From positions 13,967,550 to 14,031,549 of the forward strand of contig OX393555.1 of NCBI GenBank assembly GCA_947650365.1: a stretch of DNA of 64,000 bases. Direction: 5' to 3'. The notes beneath the pieces are model-generated. The model was not told the origin of the DNA and ran no database searches. It saw only the letters and a list, made by a program, of their open reading frames with translations. The DNA comes from Chamaelirium japonicum. Lineage: Eukaryota > Streptophyta > Magnoliopsida > Liliales > Melanthiaceae. The translations under genes and the position numbers were made by a program. Below are positions 54,974 to 64,000 of this stretch, piece after piece. Positions within the stretch are counted from its first letter, which is position 1. Every line of letters begins with the position of its first letter.

Positions 54974-56260
54974 CTAACTAAGCGAAAGTAAATCTACACT
55001 AAAAGGGGTTATAGGCTTACCTTCTATGGTAGACCCAGAAGCTCTAGCATCCTGGCTGATGAGTGCATAGGCTCGACCATGCGTCTGCTGGCCACCTCCT
55101 CCCTGACGAGCCTGAGGCCTCTGCTGAAGTGGCTGCGGCTGGGGAGGGTGGTAAGGTCGGGAACCCTGTTGATGCTGAGGCACCTTATGCTGGGGCTGGG
55201 GATGGTACGTCAAAGCTGGGCGAGGGTGATATGGCAGGGCAGGTAGGGCTGGCTGTTGCTGCTGCTGCTGCGAAGGACGACGAGTGCAGTCACGCCTGAC
55301 ATGGCCATACGTGCCACATCTAAAGCACTTGGGACCCTGAGAAGCTGGGGGACCCTGGGAGTGGTGTTGCTGCTGACGAGGAGGAGCCTCCTGAACTCTG
55401 GGCTTCTTAGAATGAAACCCATGATCGCTCCTGCTACTACTACCACCTCCCCGTTTCTCATAAAACGTCCTGGTCTCCTCCTGGCCTCGCTCTGCCACTA
55501 AAGCTCGGTCCACCACCTCGCGGTAGGTCTTCAGTCTCAATACTTCAATCCTGCTCTTCAATCCGGGCTTCAGACCTCGCTCAAATCTCCTCGCCTTGCG
55601 CTCCTCAGTGGCCACAAGGTATGGAGCGTAGCGAGAAAGCTCGTCAAACTTGGCCTCGTACTGGGCAACACTTTCGTTGCCCTGGTACAGGTCTAAGAAT
55701 TTCTGCTCCATCTGGTCTCTAACACTTTCCGGGAAGTACTTCTCCCGGAAGACCTCTTCGAACTCTGCCCAGGTCATGGCTGTCTGGTTCTCTCCTCGGG
55801 ACCTTTGGACATGGTCCCACCAGAAATCTGCCTCTGCCTCTAGCTGATAAGAGGCCAGTGTGACTCTCCTCTCTCCGACTACCTCTAGAGCATCCAGCGC
55901 CTTGACGATCTGCTTCAACCACCTGTCGGCCTCCACTGGATTAGGATCACCCCTGAAGGTTGGCGGCTTCAGTGTTTGAAAGTCCTTCAGGAGCTTTCCC
56001 ATCCTGTCTCCATCTGCCCTCAGCCCCTCCTGGGCTGCTTGTTGGGCCTGAGCCTGGGCCAAGGCGGCCTGAGCTGCTGCAGCCTGCTCTTGGGCAGCCG
56101 CTTGCTGCTGGGCAACCATGGCTTGCTGTTGCTGCAGCATAGCTTGTTGTTGCTGCATCATCTGAGTCATAGTACGGAACATCTCCATGGGATTAGGAGC
56201 CAGTACCGGATCAGACGTCTCGGGAGAAGAGGGTCTACCCCTAGTGCCAACCATCTGCAA
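54974..56260 (-). CDS. Gag protein of the Tekay-type element
   Basis: An open frame of 428 residues. It has a glutamine- and alanine-rich N-terminal part (about 25-75), a retrotransposon Gag domain (about 88-265), a CCHC zinc knuckle (CFRCGTYGHVRRDC, about 310-325), and a proline/glutamine/histidine-rich tail. It is 5' of pol, as expected. Confidence 0.95.
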   Translation of the reverse strand: MQMVGTRGRPSSPETSDPVLAPNPMEMFRTMTQMMQQQQAMLQQQQAMVAQQQAAAQEQAAAAQAALAQAQAQQAAQEGLRADGDRMGKLLKDFQTLKPPTFRGDPNPVEADRWLKQIVKALDALEVVGERRVTLASYQLEAEADFWWDHVQRSRGENQTAMTWAEFEEVFREKYFPESVRDQMEQKFLDLYQGNESVAQYEAKFDELSRYAPYLVATEERKARRFERGLKPGLKSRIEVLRLKTYREVVDRALVAERGQEETRTFYEKRGGGSSSRSDHGFHSKKPRVQEAPPRQQQHHSQGPPASQGPKCFRCGTYGHVRRDCTRRPSQQQQQQPALPALPYHPRPALTYHPQPQHKVPQHQQGSRPYHPPQPQPLQQRPQARQGGGGQQTHGRAYALISQDARASGSTIEGKPITPFSVDLLSLS

Positions 56261-56330
56261 TAAGCAAATCTATCAGACACCCAACTAGACGAAACTAGCC
56301 TACAACTAAATCCCTTAGGATCATATCCCT

Positions 56331-56344
56331 AAGCTCTGATACCA
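56331..56344 (-). other. Primer binding site of the Tekay-type element
   Basis: On the minus strand, TGGTATCAGAGCTT begins two bases after the 5' LTR end. It matches the 3' end of initiator-Met tRNA. Confidence 0.85.
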
Positions 56345-56346
56345 GC

Positions 56347-59300
56347 TGTCACGCCCCGAATCTGACTACAAGGGTAAACCAGTCAAACCCGGGGGTGATG
56401 GGGTTTTAAGGGTAAGTCAATGTTATAAGGTTTCGAGATTGATTTTGTTATTTAGTCATTTATTACTAATTTATCATTAACTACTTACTAGCTGATGAGG
56501 GACGGCTTTGAGGAGAAGCCTACCAATAAAACTTGGCCTTGAGGAAAGGCTACTAGGCATAAAGCTTTGAGGAGAAGCTTGCCAAAGAAATATTACTGAT
56601 TCTGGCATTATTCAGAGCATCTAAAACATGGTTCTGCAGTTATTACATAATCAACTGAAATAATAAAACTAGTTAACACCTCTAATATCCTCCCTCGATA
56701 GCTAATCAAGCTCCTCTAGGAAGCGCCTGAGAAGGATCTATGGTACCTGAAAAGAGTGTGCAACAACGGGGTGAGTTTACTAGGTAAACTCAGTGAACCG
56801 TTAACCCTAAACTAGCTAGGGTAAACCATAGTCATACCCTGCCCTTCTAGAAGTCTACGAGGGCGACAACATACACATACATATATTGCAAATAAGATAG
56901 TTCAGCTAGCTAATATGGCAGTTCTACTATGGTACAACTACAACTAGTAAATGTAAGATAAATAATCATCCAGATTAAAAGTATGCAACTAATCACCGAA
57001 GGTTAGTTCTACCTACTCCTAAAGTGAACCGGCAGTTTTCTAACTGAGTCTGCCAACAGAACCTGGGTCCAAGTGTACCTGGAGAGCCAGAAATACCCAT
57101 ATGGCCATAAGGGGGCTTGGTCTTTCACCACGGGGCACTCCCACCCACCTTGCTTTTAGGGGTCATTACCCAGGGGTGGACTACTAGGCCACTAGGGGCT
57201 TTACCGCCTGCCCAACCCTGTGACCCTACCTACTTGATTCGGATTATGCACAGGCGGTAGTTCACCTCCCATCCTGTGCACTCGGGTCCCCTACCCATGC
57301 CCGTGAGTAGTGAGTCTTCCCTCTGGGAAGAGAACCTCGACTGAGGAAGTACAACAACCGGTCTCTCTACTGAGACCACCGGTCTCTCCACTGAGACCAC
57401 CAGTCTTTGTTGCTCAATAGCAACTGGACTGCACCACGCGACCCATGGTCACCAAACACACTCATTCAACAGAATATTAATAAATAATCAGTACATGTAT
57501 CTACTTGTTTGCATGCATCCTAGTGTGAATCTAGGTTGAGTCAATCACTGTTACAGCTATCAAAATATTACATATATGATTATTCAGAGGCCAGGGATAG
57601 TATGCCCACCTCCCACATGCAGTACCGGTTTCCCGCCTGCATGCATTGGACATACTATGCCACATACGGTTTATTTATTATTTTATAGATACAACTATAA
57701 TCTACTCTAACTAGAATAGAATTAATCATGTTCACCTGGAGAATAGCTCAGTAGTCCACGCTCCTCACGCCTATCGGTCCGGTGTACCGTCGAAGGAGAA
57801 ACTGACCATCATGGTTTGAAATGTATAAGTTGTTACATTCATAAATTACTCAAACTAGGGTTCTAAAACAGTTGGTTTAGGGATGAGGGACCCATGGGAT
57901 CCGGTCTCGCTCGAGTCCGACTTCGGTCGGAGGTTTTAGGGTCGAACCGGTGAAAACCGGTCTACGATCGGTTCAATAGGGAAAAGGGGTCTCTAGGGTC
58001 CTAAAATAGGCTTCATACATCGGCATCGATGATCTGAGCACGATGCCACTGGTTTCGTCCAATTCCGAGATCGGACGGAGAATTGGCGGTCAAACCACGG
58101 TGCGCCGACTAGATCGGGCCCATGGATAAAAAGGGATCCTAGATAGTAAAATTATTGTACAAATTCTAGCTCAACAAGTGGGTCTCTTCGAGCCGGTCGA
58201 AATGCCGCTGGTTTCGTTCGATTCCGAGATCGGACGAAGAAATGGCGGCTGAACCAATTTCTGGTTGGTTTACGGGTCTGGTTCAGGTGAACCAGACCGG
58301 TTCACTGTTGGCCGGGTCTGCTGTGCACTTAAGCGGGTCGGGTTGCAGTGCAGTCGGGTCGGGTTGCAGTATTAACAATTTCTAAAATAAACCTGGGACA
58401 TATATTTAATTACAGATTGGTCCCTGCCCTGTTTATTCTCAACGCAAAACCAATTCTCTGGTTTTTGCCCGATGACACGGCGGCGGGGAGTCGGGTTTCG
58501 GTGCGCTGGTGGTGCCCGGCCGGTCTCCCCCACATCACCCCCGCAAGGGAGGCGCGGGAGGAGGTGGCCGGTGTGCCGTCGGAGCCCGAAACGACCTTGG
58601 TCGGAGGGGTTCGTGGCGGAGGGTGCGGCTCCGGTGGCTTGGGTTTGGTTTTTCTCCGGCGATCGCCGACGAAGCTTGGAGTTTGGTCCGCCCGAAGAGA
58701 ATCGGAGGTGGGGTCGCAGTGGTGTCCCTGGCCCAAGTGGGCCGCGGCAAGGGAGGAGGATGGGGTGTCGGTTCGTGGGTAAGGGAGGAGGAAGGGAGGC
58801 CGCGGGTTCGGTTTGTTCGGACGGAAGAGAGGAGGTGGGAAGGGAGGAGGGCTGACCTGGGTGGCTCGCCAGGGTTGGAAGAGGTAATCGAAGGGGGCTG
58901 CAGTTGCTCTTCTCTCTTCTCCCTTGACCTCTTTCTTCTTCTCTCCCTCCTTTCTCTCTCTAGTCTCTCTCTCTCTCTGTGTTTCTCTCTCTCTTTTCCT
59001 CCCGTTCTCTTATTTCTCTCTCATCCTCTCCCAGCCTCTCTCTCCCGGTTCACGTAAAAAGGGAGAGGGGGCTGCGGTTATGGCAAATCGGCTGGGGGGA
59101 TTGGGTTGGTTAGAGCTTCCTAACAAAGAGGAGGGAATTATGGAGGAGAATATTTGGCCATATCGTCGTAAATATTCCCCATCTCCCTAATCCGAATTTT
59201 GAATTTTAATTACCGGGGTGGGCGATCGAGGGGGTCTAAACCCAGCTAAAAGGTTGGGAGAAAGGTCATAGGGCTGCTTGGGCTCGATCCCGGGCCATGA

Positions 59301-59900
59301 ACTGGGTTTGGTTGGAATCCGGGTGCAATCCGTCTACTTACGTGGCTGAAAAGAATAACCAGCCGTAAGTTACAAACCGTAGGTCAGAAGTGGGCACGAA
59401 AGGACCCGTTGGAAAGCTCTCATCGACGCGAACACAACTGCGTTTGGTATATATTTTTCTGACTTGTAGATCTCCCACAATAAAGGAAATACTCTGAACT
59501 TTAAAATAGCAATAACTTATTGTCCGGGTGTCGGATCGACCCCCGCTCAGGCTCGTTGGAAAGCTCTTTCAGAGCCTCACCCAACGTATCCAGCCTTGCT
59601 ACGATCCGATCACCCAATATCCTGTGGTAAACCAAACAATACCGACAGTGGGCTGATTATCGAAATTCTAGGGTTTTAACTACCGGGCTGCCGAAACAGG
59701 CTGCGCATACACCCGATCCTTGCATGGGACGCACCAATACAACGTGCTCGAAAATATAGAAAAAGTGAACGTAAAACATCTCATGGGTTTACGACCCATT
59801 ATTCTGGAAAAAGCCCAGCAAGAAAGTCTGACGGTAAAAAGACGAAAAGAGCCCTGGGAGGATTTTTATTATTCTCTAATTTAACACCTCAGGTGTTACA
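56347..59900 (-). repeat. 5' LTR of the Tekay-type element (minus strand)
   Basis: A direct copy of 47939-51492 with equal length. The outer end carries the palindrome TAACACCTCAGGTGTTA (59882-59898), also present in the other LTR at 51474-51490. Confidence 0.95.
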
Positions 59901-59905
59901 GAGAG

Positions 59906-60232
59906 AGAGAGAGATGGGTTCTGAGACGAAGGCATTGTCCATCACATGCCTTGTGCTGCGGCTCCTTACAGCTCTTGCGGTGACAGACAGCAAGCCGAGT
60001 CTTACAGCGACGAAGAATCTCGCATCATACAAGCAATGGTGTTCTCCCACGACGTGTACTGCATCGCAACCCCAGCTGGAGATCAATTCACGAGGTAAAA
60101 CTTGAACCCGGGCGATCAAAACGAGGAAGAAGAGAGAGACGACCATCACCAGGTACCCCTTGGATCTCCCTATTGTTTTTGCACCGGCGACCATGCATAT
60201 CCCACCAGAAAAATTGAACCGGCGGTAGCATC
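59906..60232. other. Short unassigned stretch between the two elements
   Basis: On the plus strand a GA-rich tract leads into an ATG (59914) and about 64 codons. On the minus strand a 101-residue hydrophobic-start frame covers the same bases. Neither could be assigned to a family. It may be the leader of the Copia-type element whose LTR starts at 60233, since on the minus strand it directly follows that LTR's 3' end. Confidence 0.3.
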
Positions 60233-62886
60233 TGTTGGAATTGGATCCGCTTATCAGAGTCGCAGCGGAAGCAAAAGATAGATCCGAAGATCATACGGTG
60301 TATGTTTCATTATAATTAATTCTATAAAACAATCTACATGCAAATCTATGATCTTAGCATATGTGCGGACACCCTAGAGGCATACTACGATCTACAGAAG
60401 ACATGCATGCATCTAGTTAGGTGTTTAGAATCATCATACCTTGTGGATCTATGATTTGGAGAGAACGGAACGATGATGAACCGCACGTGAATCGCAAGGG
60501 AAGCTGTCAGATGTAGGGGTGTTCATGGTTCGGGTTGGTTCGGTTTTTTGATAAATTTGGAACCGAACCGAAGTTGATCGGTTCTCTAGAAAATGGAACC
60601 GAACCAAACCATTCCTTGGTAAAAACCGAACCAAACCAAACCGGGAAAGTTCGGTTTGGTTCGGTTCGGTTCTGCGGGTCCTTCAAATCGCTCGTCATCA
60701 CACCGTGAGGTGTGATTGGTTGAGCCACTGAGTTGGTTCAGAATTCATTCTTAAGCCTTTTAACTTTGGGTGCTGCTATTTGACCCTATAGAATTACTAG
60801 TAACACCCTTAATTTTTTACTTTGAGATATTTCATAAGTTGGGATTTGGGGGTGCTAGTAATTATGTGGGTAACACTCTTCACTTTTCAGTTTCATCACA
60901 CCGTTGGACACTTGAAAGTTTTGAATGCACCGAATGGTGGTAATTGGGGTCCACCATGTAATGTACAATATTAGTGAGACTGTACATTGTATAGTAGTAA
61001 CTACTGAGGTTATAATACCAATGGGTCGGGTTGGGTTGGTTCGGGTTTAAAAACTCACAACCTAGAACCGAACCGACCATAGCGGGTTTTTTTTTCTGAC
61101 GCGAACCAAACCGACGATCAAAAATACCCGATCCAAACCGAACCAAATAGACCGGTTTGGTTCGGTTTGGCGGGTCAACCCGAACCGATGAACACCCCTA
61201 GTCGGATGGCACCTTGTCCTTTGCGAATTGAGGAATACTCGAAGTCCTATCTCTGAGTGCAAGGACTACGAGCCGACGGAGGAATTTGTTGCGAAGAAGA
61301 TGGCTAGCCGTGAGATCTCCTCCTTCTCTTTTTCTCTTCTTCCTTCTCCTTCCTTCCTCCTTCTTCTTCCTTCTTCTTTTTCTTTCTTTCTTGGCCAAAA
61401 CCTTAGAGAGGGAGAGAGGGAGAGAGGGAGAGGGGTTCGGGTATTAGGAGAGGGAGAGCACTTAGGCCGGCCCCTCCCCCTCCAAACTACATATAGGGCC
61501 GGCCTCCTAGTGCCATACGCAGCCTAGGGCCGGCCCTAAAGAGAATAGGATGAGGGGGGGTCGGTTTTAGGGTTTCCAAGTGTCTATCGTGAAGCCTGGG
61601 CGAAAACGCCCTTCACGAAAAGTGAAAAACTGAAAGAGAGATTGAGTGAGGTGCGCTACTCGGAATCGAGTTCTGTCAGTGCATATGAGCTCCTGGAATT
61701 ATTCCGCTTATTCTAAGATCCATATTCAATATGCTCTGAGCCATATTTTAGTATTTACCAAAATACCCCTACGGCCCCTAACACATGTGAATTAGGTTCT
61801 TAGGCTCCGGGCTTGCGCTCCATCGCGCTACTTCACATCCAACGTATCCATCCAGGTCGGGGAACAATTCCTATACGCAACGATAGGGTGGAACCTTCAG
61901 GGTTTGGGATCTCTAGCTCCAACCGGATCCCTGATTAACTGTTCCGGTGACACACCGAAAGTTCCGTTAATCAGCCCTAATTCGATTAACCCGCGTAGCC
62001 ACCCAGAGTGCGACGTGAGTTGAATGCTAGTGATCCTAAACTTATATTACTCCCTCGTAACCTTGTTCTCTACTATACTCTGATAATCCTTAGTCCCTCC
62101 TATTACTGGTGCCATGATACGACTCGGGCGGTGGGGAGCACCGTTATATCGCGATCGATCATCTGACTAGGAATTGATGACTTGTCATCTATAACACCAC
62201 ACACCTTCCGGTGCTATGCCTAGTATCCGAAACATCGTCAATCATACTGACAACCACCAGGCCTGGGTTAATTGTGTGGACAGATTGACTCATCAAAACA
62301 CACCCATCCAACACTGGACGTCGGATAACCTGTAGGGATTACATGTCACTCAAGCGTCAGCTGGGTAACCTAACGTACCGTGGTATTGGACTATGGAAGG
62401 TCCGCACACGTGGGCACATTAAAGCACCACACAATTGGTTGGCCCAGTGTACATGGTCCCTCAAGGTTAAGGACAGATTATCTATAGTAGTAAGACGGTT
62501 TATGCATCAGTGTCTAAATCACTGAACTGTGCACCGTCTTGGTTCCTGTTCAACACGATCATTGTGCTTGGTCAGGTGAATGGGAATCCCGCGTTTTCGT
62601 GGTGGAGACTTCACCACATTCTCTACCTGCCAACAGCTTGTTCTCGGTGAAGCAACTGACATCACCTAAGCTGTGAATTAGTTCTAGGTCTACACACAAC
62701 TGGTCCACTGGGTCACCCAAGCATGGATCCACCATGCGCCTCAGTGGCCTACTGTGTTCCCTAGGGTCCTTTATTATATGTGTATTAACATATACCAAAG
62801 TAGTATTCTAATTAAAGCAATAACCAAAGTCATCTTTGTTAATGTTAATACAGAAAATTCATGCTCAGGACACACGAGCTACAACA
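60233..62886 (-). mobile_element. Copia-type LTR, solo or fragment, with nested MITE
   Basis: On the minus strand it begins TGTTGTAGCTCGTGTGTCC at 62886 and ends GGATCCAATTCCAACA at 60233, a TG..CA unit of about 1.97 kb once the MITE is removed. Flanking 5-mers GCATC (60228-60232) and GGATC (62887-62891) nearly match, suggesting a solo LTR, but a short piece of internal sequence beyond 60232 is not excluded. CCTATATGTAG near 61490 on the minus strand may be its TATA region, followed by a purine-rich stretch. No gag or pol is present. Confidence 0.65.
60514..61200. mobile_element. hAT-like MITE (687 bp) in the Copia-type LTR
   Basis: Inverted ends TAGGGGTGTTCATGGTTCGG and TAGGGGTGTTCATCGGTTCG (right end reversed) are nearly identical. 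Flanking 8-mers GTCAGATG (60506-60513) and GTCGGATG (61201-61208) differ at one base. The interior is rich in GGTTCGG and CCGAACC words near the ends and A/T-rich in the middle. No transposase is present. Confidence 0.92.
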
Positions 62887-63110
62887 GGATCTGCGCGCAC
62901 GACCGGCGGTGGGCTGCGCGTACACCTGCACGCATGATCGGCGACGGGCTACGAGCAAGATCAGCGGCGGACTGCATGCACGAACCGGTGGCGAGCCGTA
63001 TGACCGGTGGCAGCACCTGCGGGCATGACCGGTGGCGGGTTACGCGACCGACGGCAGCGGCCTGCGAGGGAGCGGCTGCGGGCGGCACACGCAAGAGGCT
63101 GCCGAAGTCG
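62887..63110. repeat. GC-rich degenerate tandem repeat
   Basis: Variants of GCATGACCGGTGGCGGGCTG recur about seven times at spacings near 30 bases with heavy variation. Open frames across it (143 and 85 residues) are compositional. Confidence 0.5.
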
Positions 63111-63173
63111 AGCGTGAGCGATGGCGGCTACGTGTCCGCGTGGGGCGGCCGTTACGATGGACCCCGAAACCAA

Positions 63174-63204
63174 CAGAGAAGATAAACATTGTTTATCTTC
63201 TCTG
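63174..63204. repeat. Perfect hairpin, 15-bp arms with 1-nt centre
   Basis: CAGAGAAGATAAACA, one T, then the exact reverse complement TGTTTATCTTCTCTG. No U-run follows that would suggest a Pol III terminator, and no flanking repeat family was recognised. Confidence 0.9.
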
Positions 63205-63245
63205 GGTTCAAAATCCATTCACAACCCAATCCGTTTGTCTTATAA

Positions 63246-63410
63246 TTTTAGATTCGACTGCTTATACAATAGATCCGACCCGACTGCACATGGCAGACCC
63301 AATCCAACTGTATAAGTATAGGCCTGATCCGACCGCACATGGCAACCCCGACTCGACTGCTTTTAGCTAATCCCGACCCGACTGCATTTAGCTAAACCAT
63401 ACCCGTCTAA
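63246..63410. repeat. Short degenerate repeats of CCCGACYCGACTGC type
   Basis: Four or five variants of GACCCGACTGCACATGGCA or GACTGCATTTAGCTAA follow one another at irregular spacing. They may be remains of a hAT MITE interior, which is rich in similar words elsewhere in the window. Confidence 0.45.
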
Positions 63411-63445
63411 TTTTGTATGCATTCATATATACTTTACTATTCGAT

Positions 63446-63885
63446 TTAATTTAGACCGTCAGTTTTTATCATGTGATTGTGAGCCTGATCTTGGCCCAAT
63501 CTGATCAATCCAAGTATAGATCTTAACTAATTGAACCATTTCGGATGCATCGGTATGATCTGATTTTACAAATTCAAACTATTTAATATATATTTTAATC
63601 TGAACCGTTTAATTTGATATTGTGATCCCGAGTCCAATATAAATCCGTTTTCAGCGATCTATATATGGTTCTTGAGTTTTTGGGTCATTCTGAACTCATC
63701 GGTATGGTCCGATCTTATCAATTTGAATAAGTTAATGCATGTTTAATATGGACCACCGATTTTAATTAATATGATTATGGACCTTATCTAAATAATCCGA
63801 ATATATAGCTTGACTATTTAGATTATTCCGGATGCATCGAAATAGCTCGATTTTACAAACTCATATTGCTTTACATGATATAATT
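63446..63885. repeat. Diverged tandem repeat of about 150 bp, three units
   Basis: Each unit starts with TTTAATxTGGACCRTCGATTTT-like sequence, passes ATGTGATTRTGANCC and ends with CATCGGTATGRTCCGATYTTA or a variant, at about 63446, 63593 and 63749. Identity between units is modest. The window ends soon after, so the array may continue. Confidence 0.6.
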
Positions 63886-64000
63886 GTTTATGGACATATT
63901 TAATACCGAATATTATTTGTTTATGGACATATGTCGACTAGTTACAATGATTACTTTTTAACCTCATCCATAGTCTGCGTGTGAGCTCGGCCCTTGTCAG

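Larger units (their letters stand above)
47939..59900 (-). mobile_element. Ty3/gypsy chromovirus, Tekay/Del type, looks whole or nearly so (12.0 kb)
   Basis: Two 3554-bp LTRs (47939-51492 and 56347-59900) flank a minus-strand gag and pol. The 5-bp target duplication GAGAG is perfect (47934-47938 and 59901-59905), within a GA-rich tract. The LTRs differ at a single noticed position, so insertion is probably within the last few tens of thousands of years. Very long LTRs, a Met-initiator primer site and a chromodomain-like Pol end fit the Tekay/Del lineage. Confidence 0.95.

Noticed and set aside
59914-60105. Frame starting MGSETKALSITC as the first exon of a membrane protein gene
   Set aside because: Only a vague resemblance to CASP-like N-termini; no further exon or membrane segment follows, and the stretch may belong to the Copia-type leader.

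Overview
This is a stretch of a plant nuclear genome, most likely a monocot. It carries three host genes or gene copies (one LORELEI-like GPI-anchored protein gene with two introns, and a tandem pair of transmembrane-9 superfamily genes). Almost everything else is repeat DNA: two large Ty3/gypsy elements, LTR remnants, truncated LINEs, tRNA-derived SINEs and many non-autonomous DNA transposons (MITEs). No bacterial, viral-genome or CRISPR features and no tRNA or rRNA genes were seen. Species was not determined.

Layout. 1-4000: LLG gene on the minus strand (three exons, 164 residues), with an inverted-repeat MITE in each intron and a 23-G run upstream of the start codon. 4497-6545: 5'-truncated, broken L1-type LINE on the minus strand. 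6834-7279: hAT-like MITE with a perfect 8-bp target duplication. 8341-18750: tandem direct duplication of an intronless TMN (endomembrane protein 70) gene. Copy 1 is open but has lost the C-terminal KXD motif and many conserved residues. Copy 2 keeps the conserved residues and the motif but has a single-base frameshift. A small-LTR non-autonomous retroelement, itself hit by a hAT MITE, sits in the 3' region of copy 1; the matching site in copy 2 is empty. 18751-23600: gene-poor DNA with two copies of a tRNA-derived SINE, one split by a MITE, and a pair of adjacent MITEs.

23620-47300: two diverged direct copies (A and B) of a roughly 2.7 kb sequence, A carrying an extra LINE fragment. The short spacer between them holds a 17.1 kb Ty3/gypsy element of the Tat lineage (27254-44361, target duplication CTTAG). 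This element has 2170-bp LTRs that look almost identical, one long gag-pol frame with two RNase H domains, and two overlapping antisense frames, the larger of which resembles the plant mobile domain. 47939-59900: a 12.0 kb Ty3/gypsy element of the Tekay/Del chromovirus type on the minus strand (3554-bp LTRs, target duplication GAGAG, Met-initiator primer site), also very young. 60233-62886: a Copia-type LTR on the minus strand with a hAT MITE inside it. 62887-64000: GC-rich degenerate repeats, a 15-bp-arm hairpin and a diverged tandem repeat of about 150 bp.

How it fits together. The host genes belong to unrelated cell-surface (LLG) and Golgi/endosomal membrane (TMN) functions and do not form a pathway. 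The rest records insertion history: TMN duplication, then the small-LTR element, then a MITE in it; A/B duplication, then a LINE in A; and last the two large gypsy elements, whose LTR pairs I could separate by only two differences and one difference by eye. All sequence comparisons were made by reading, not by alignment software.
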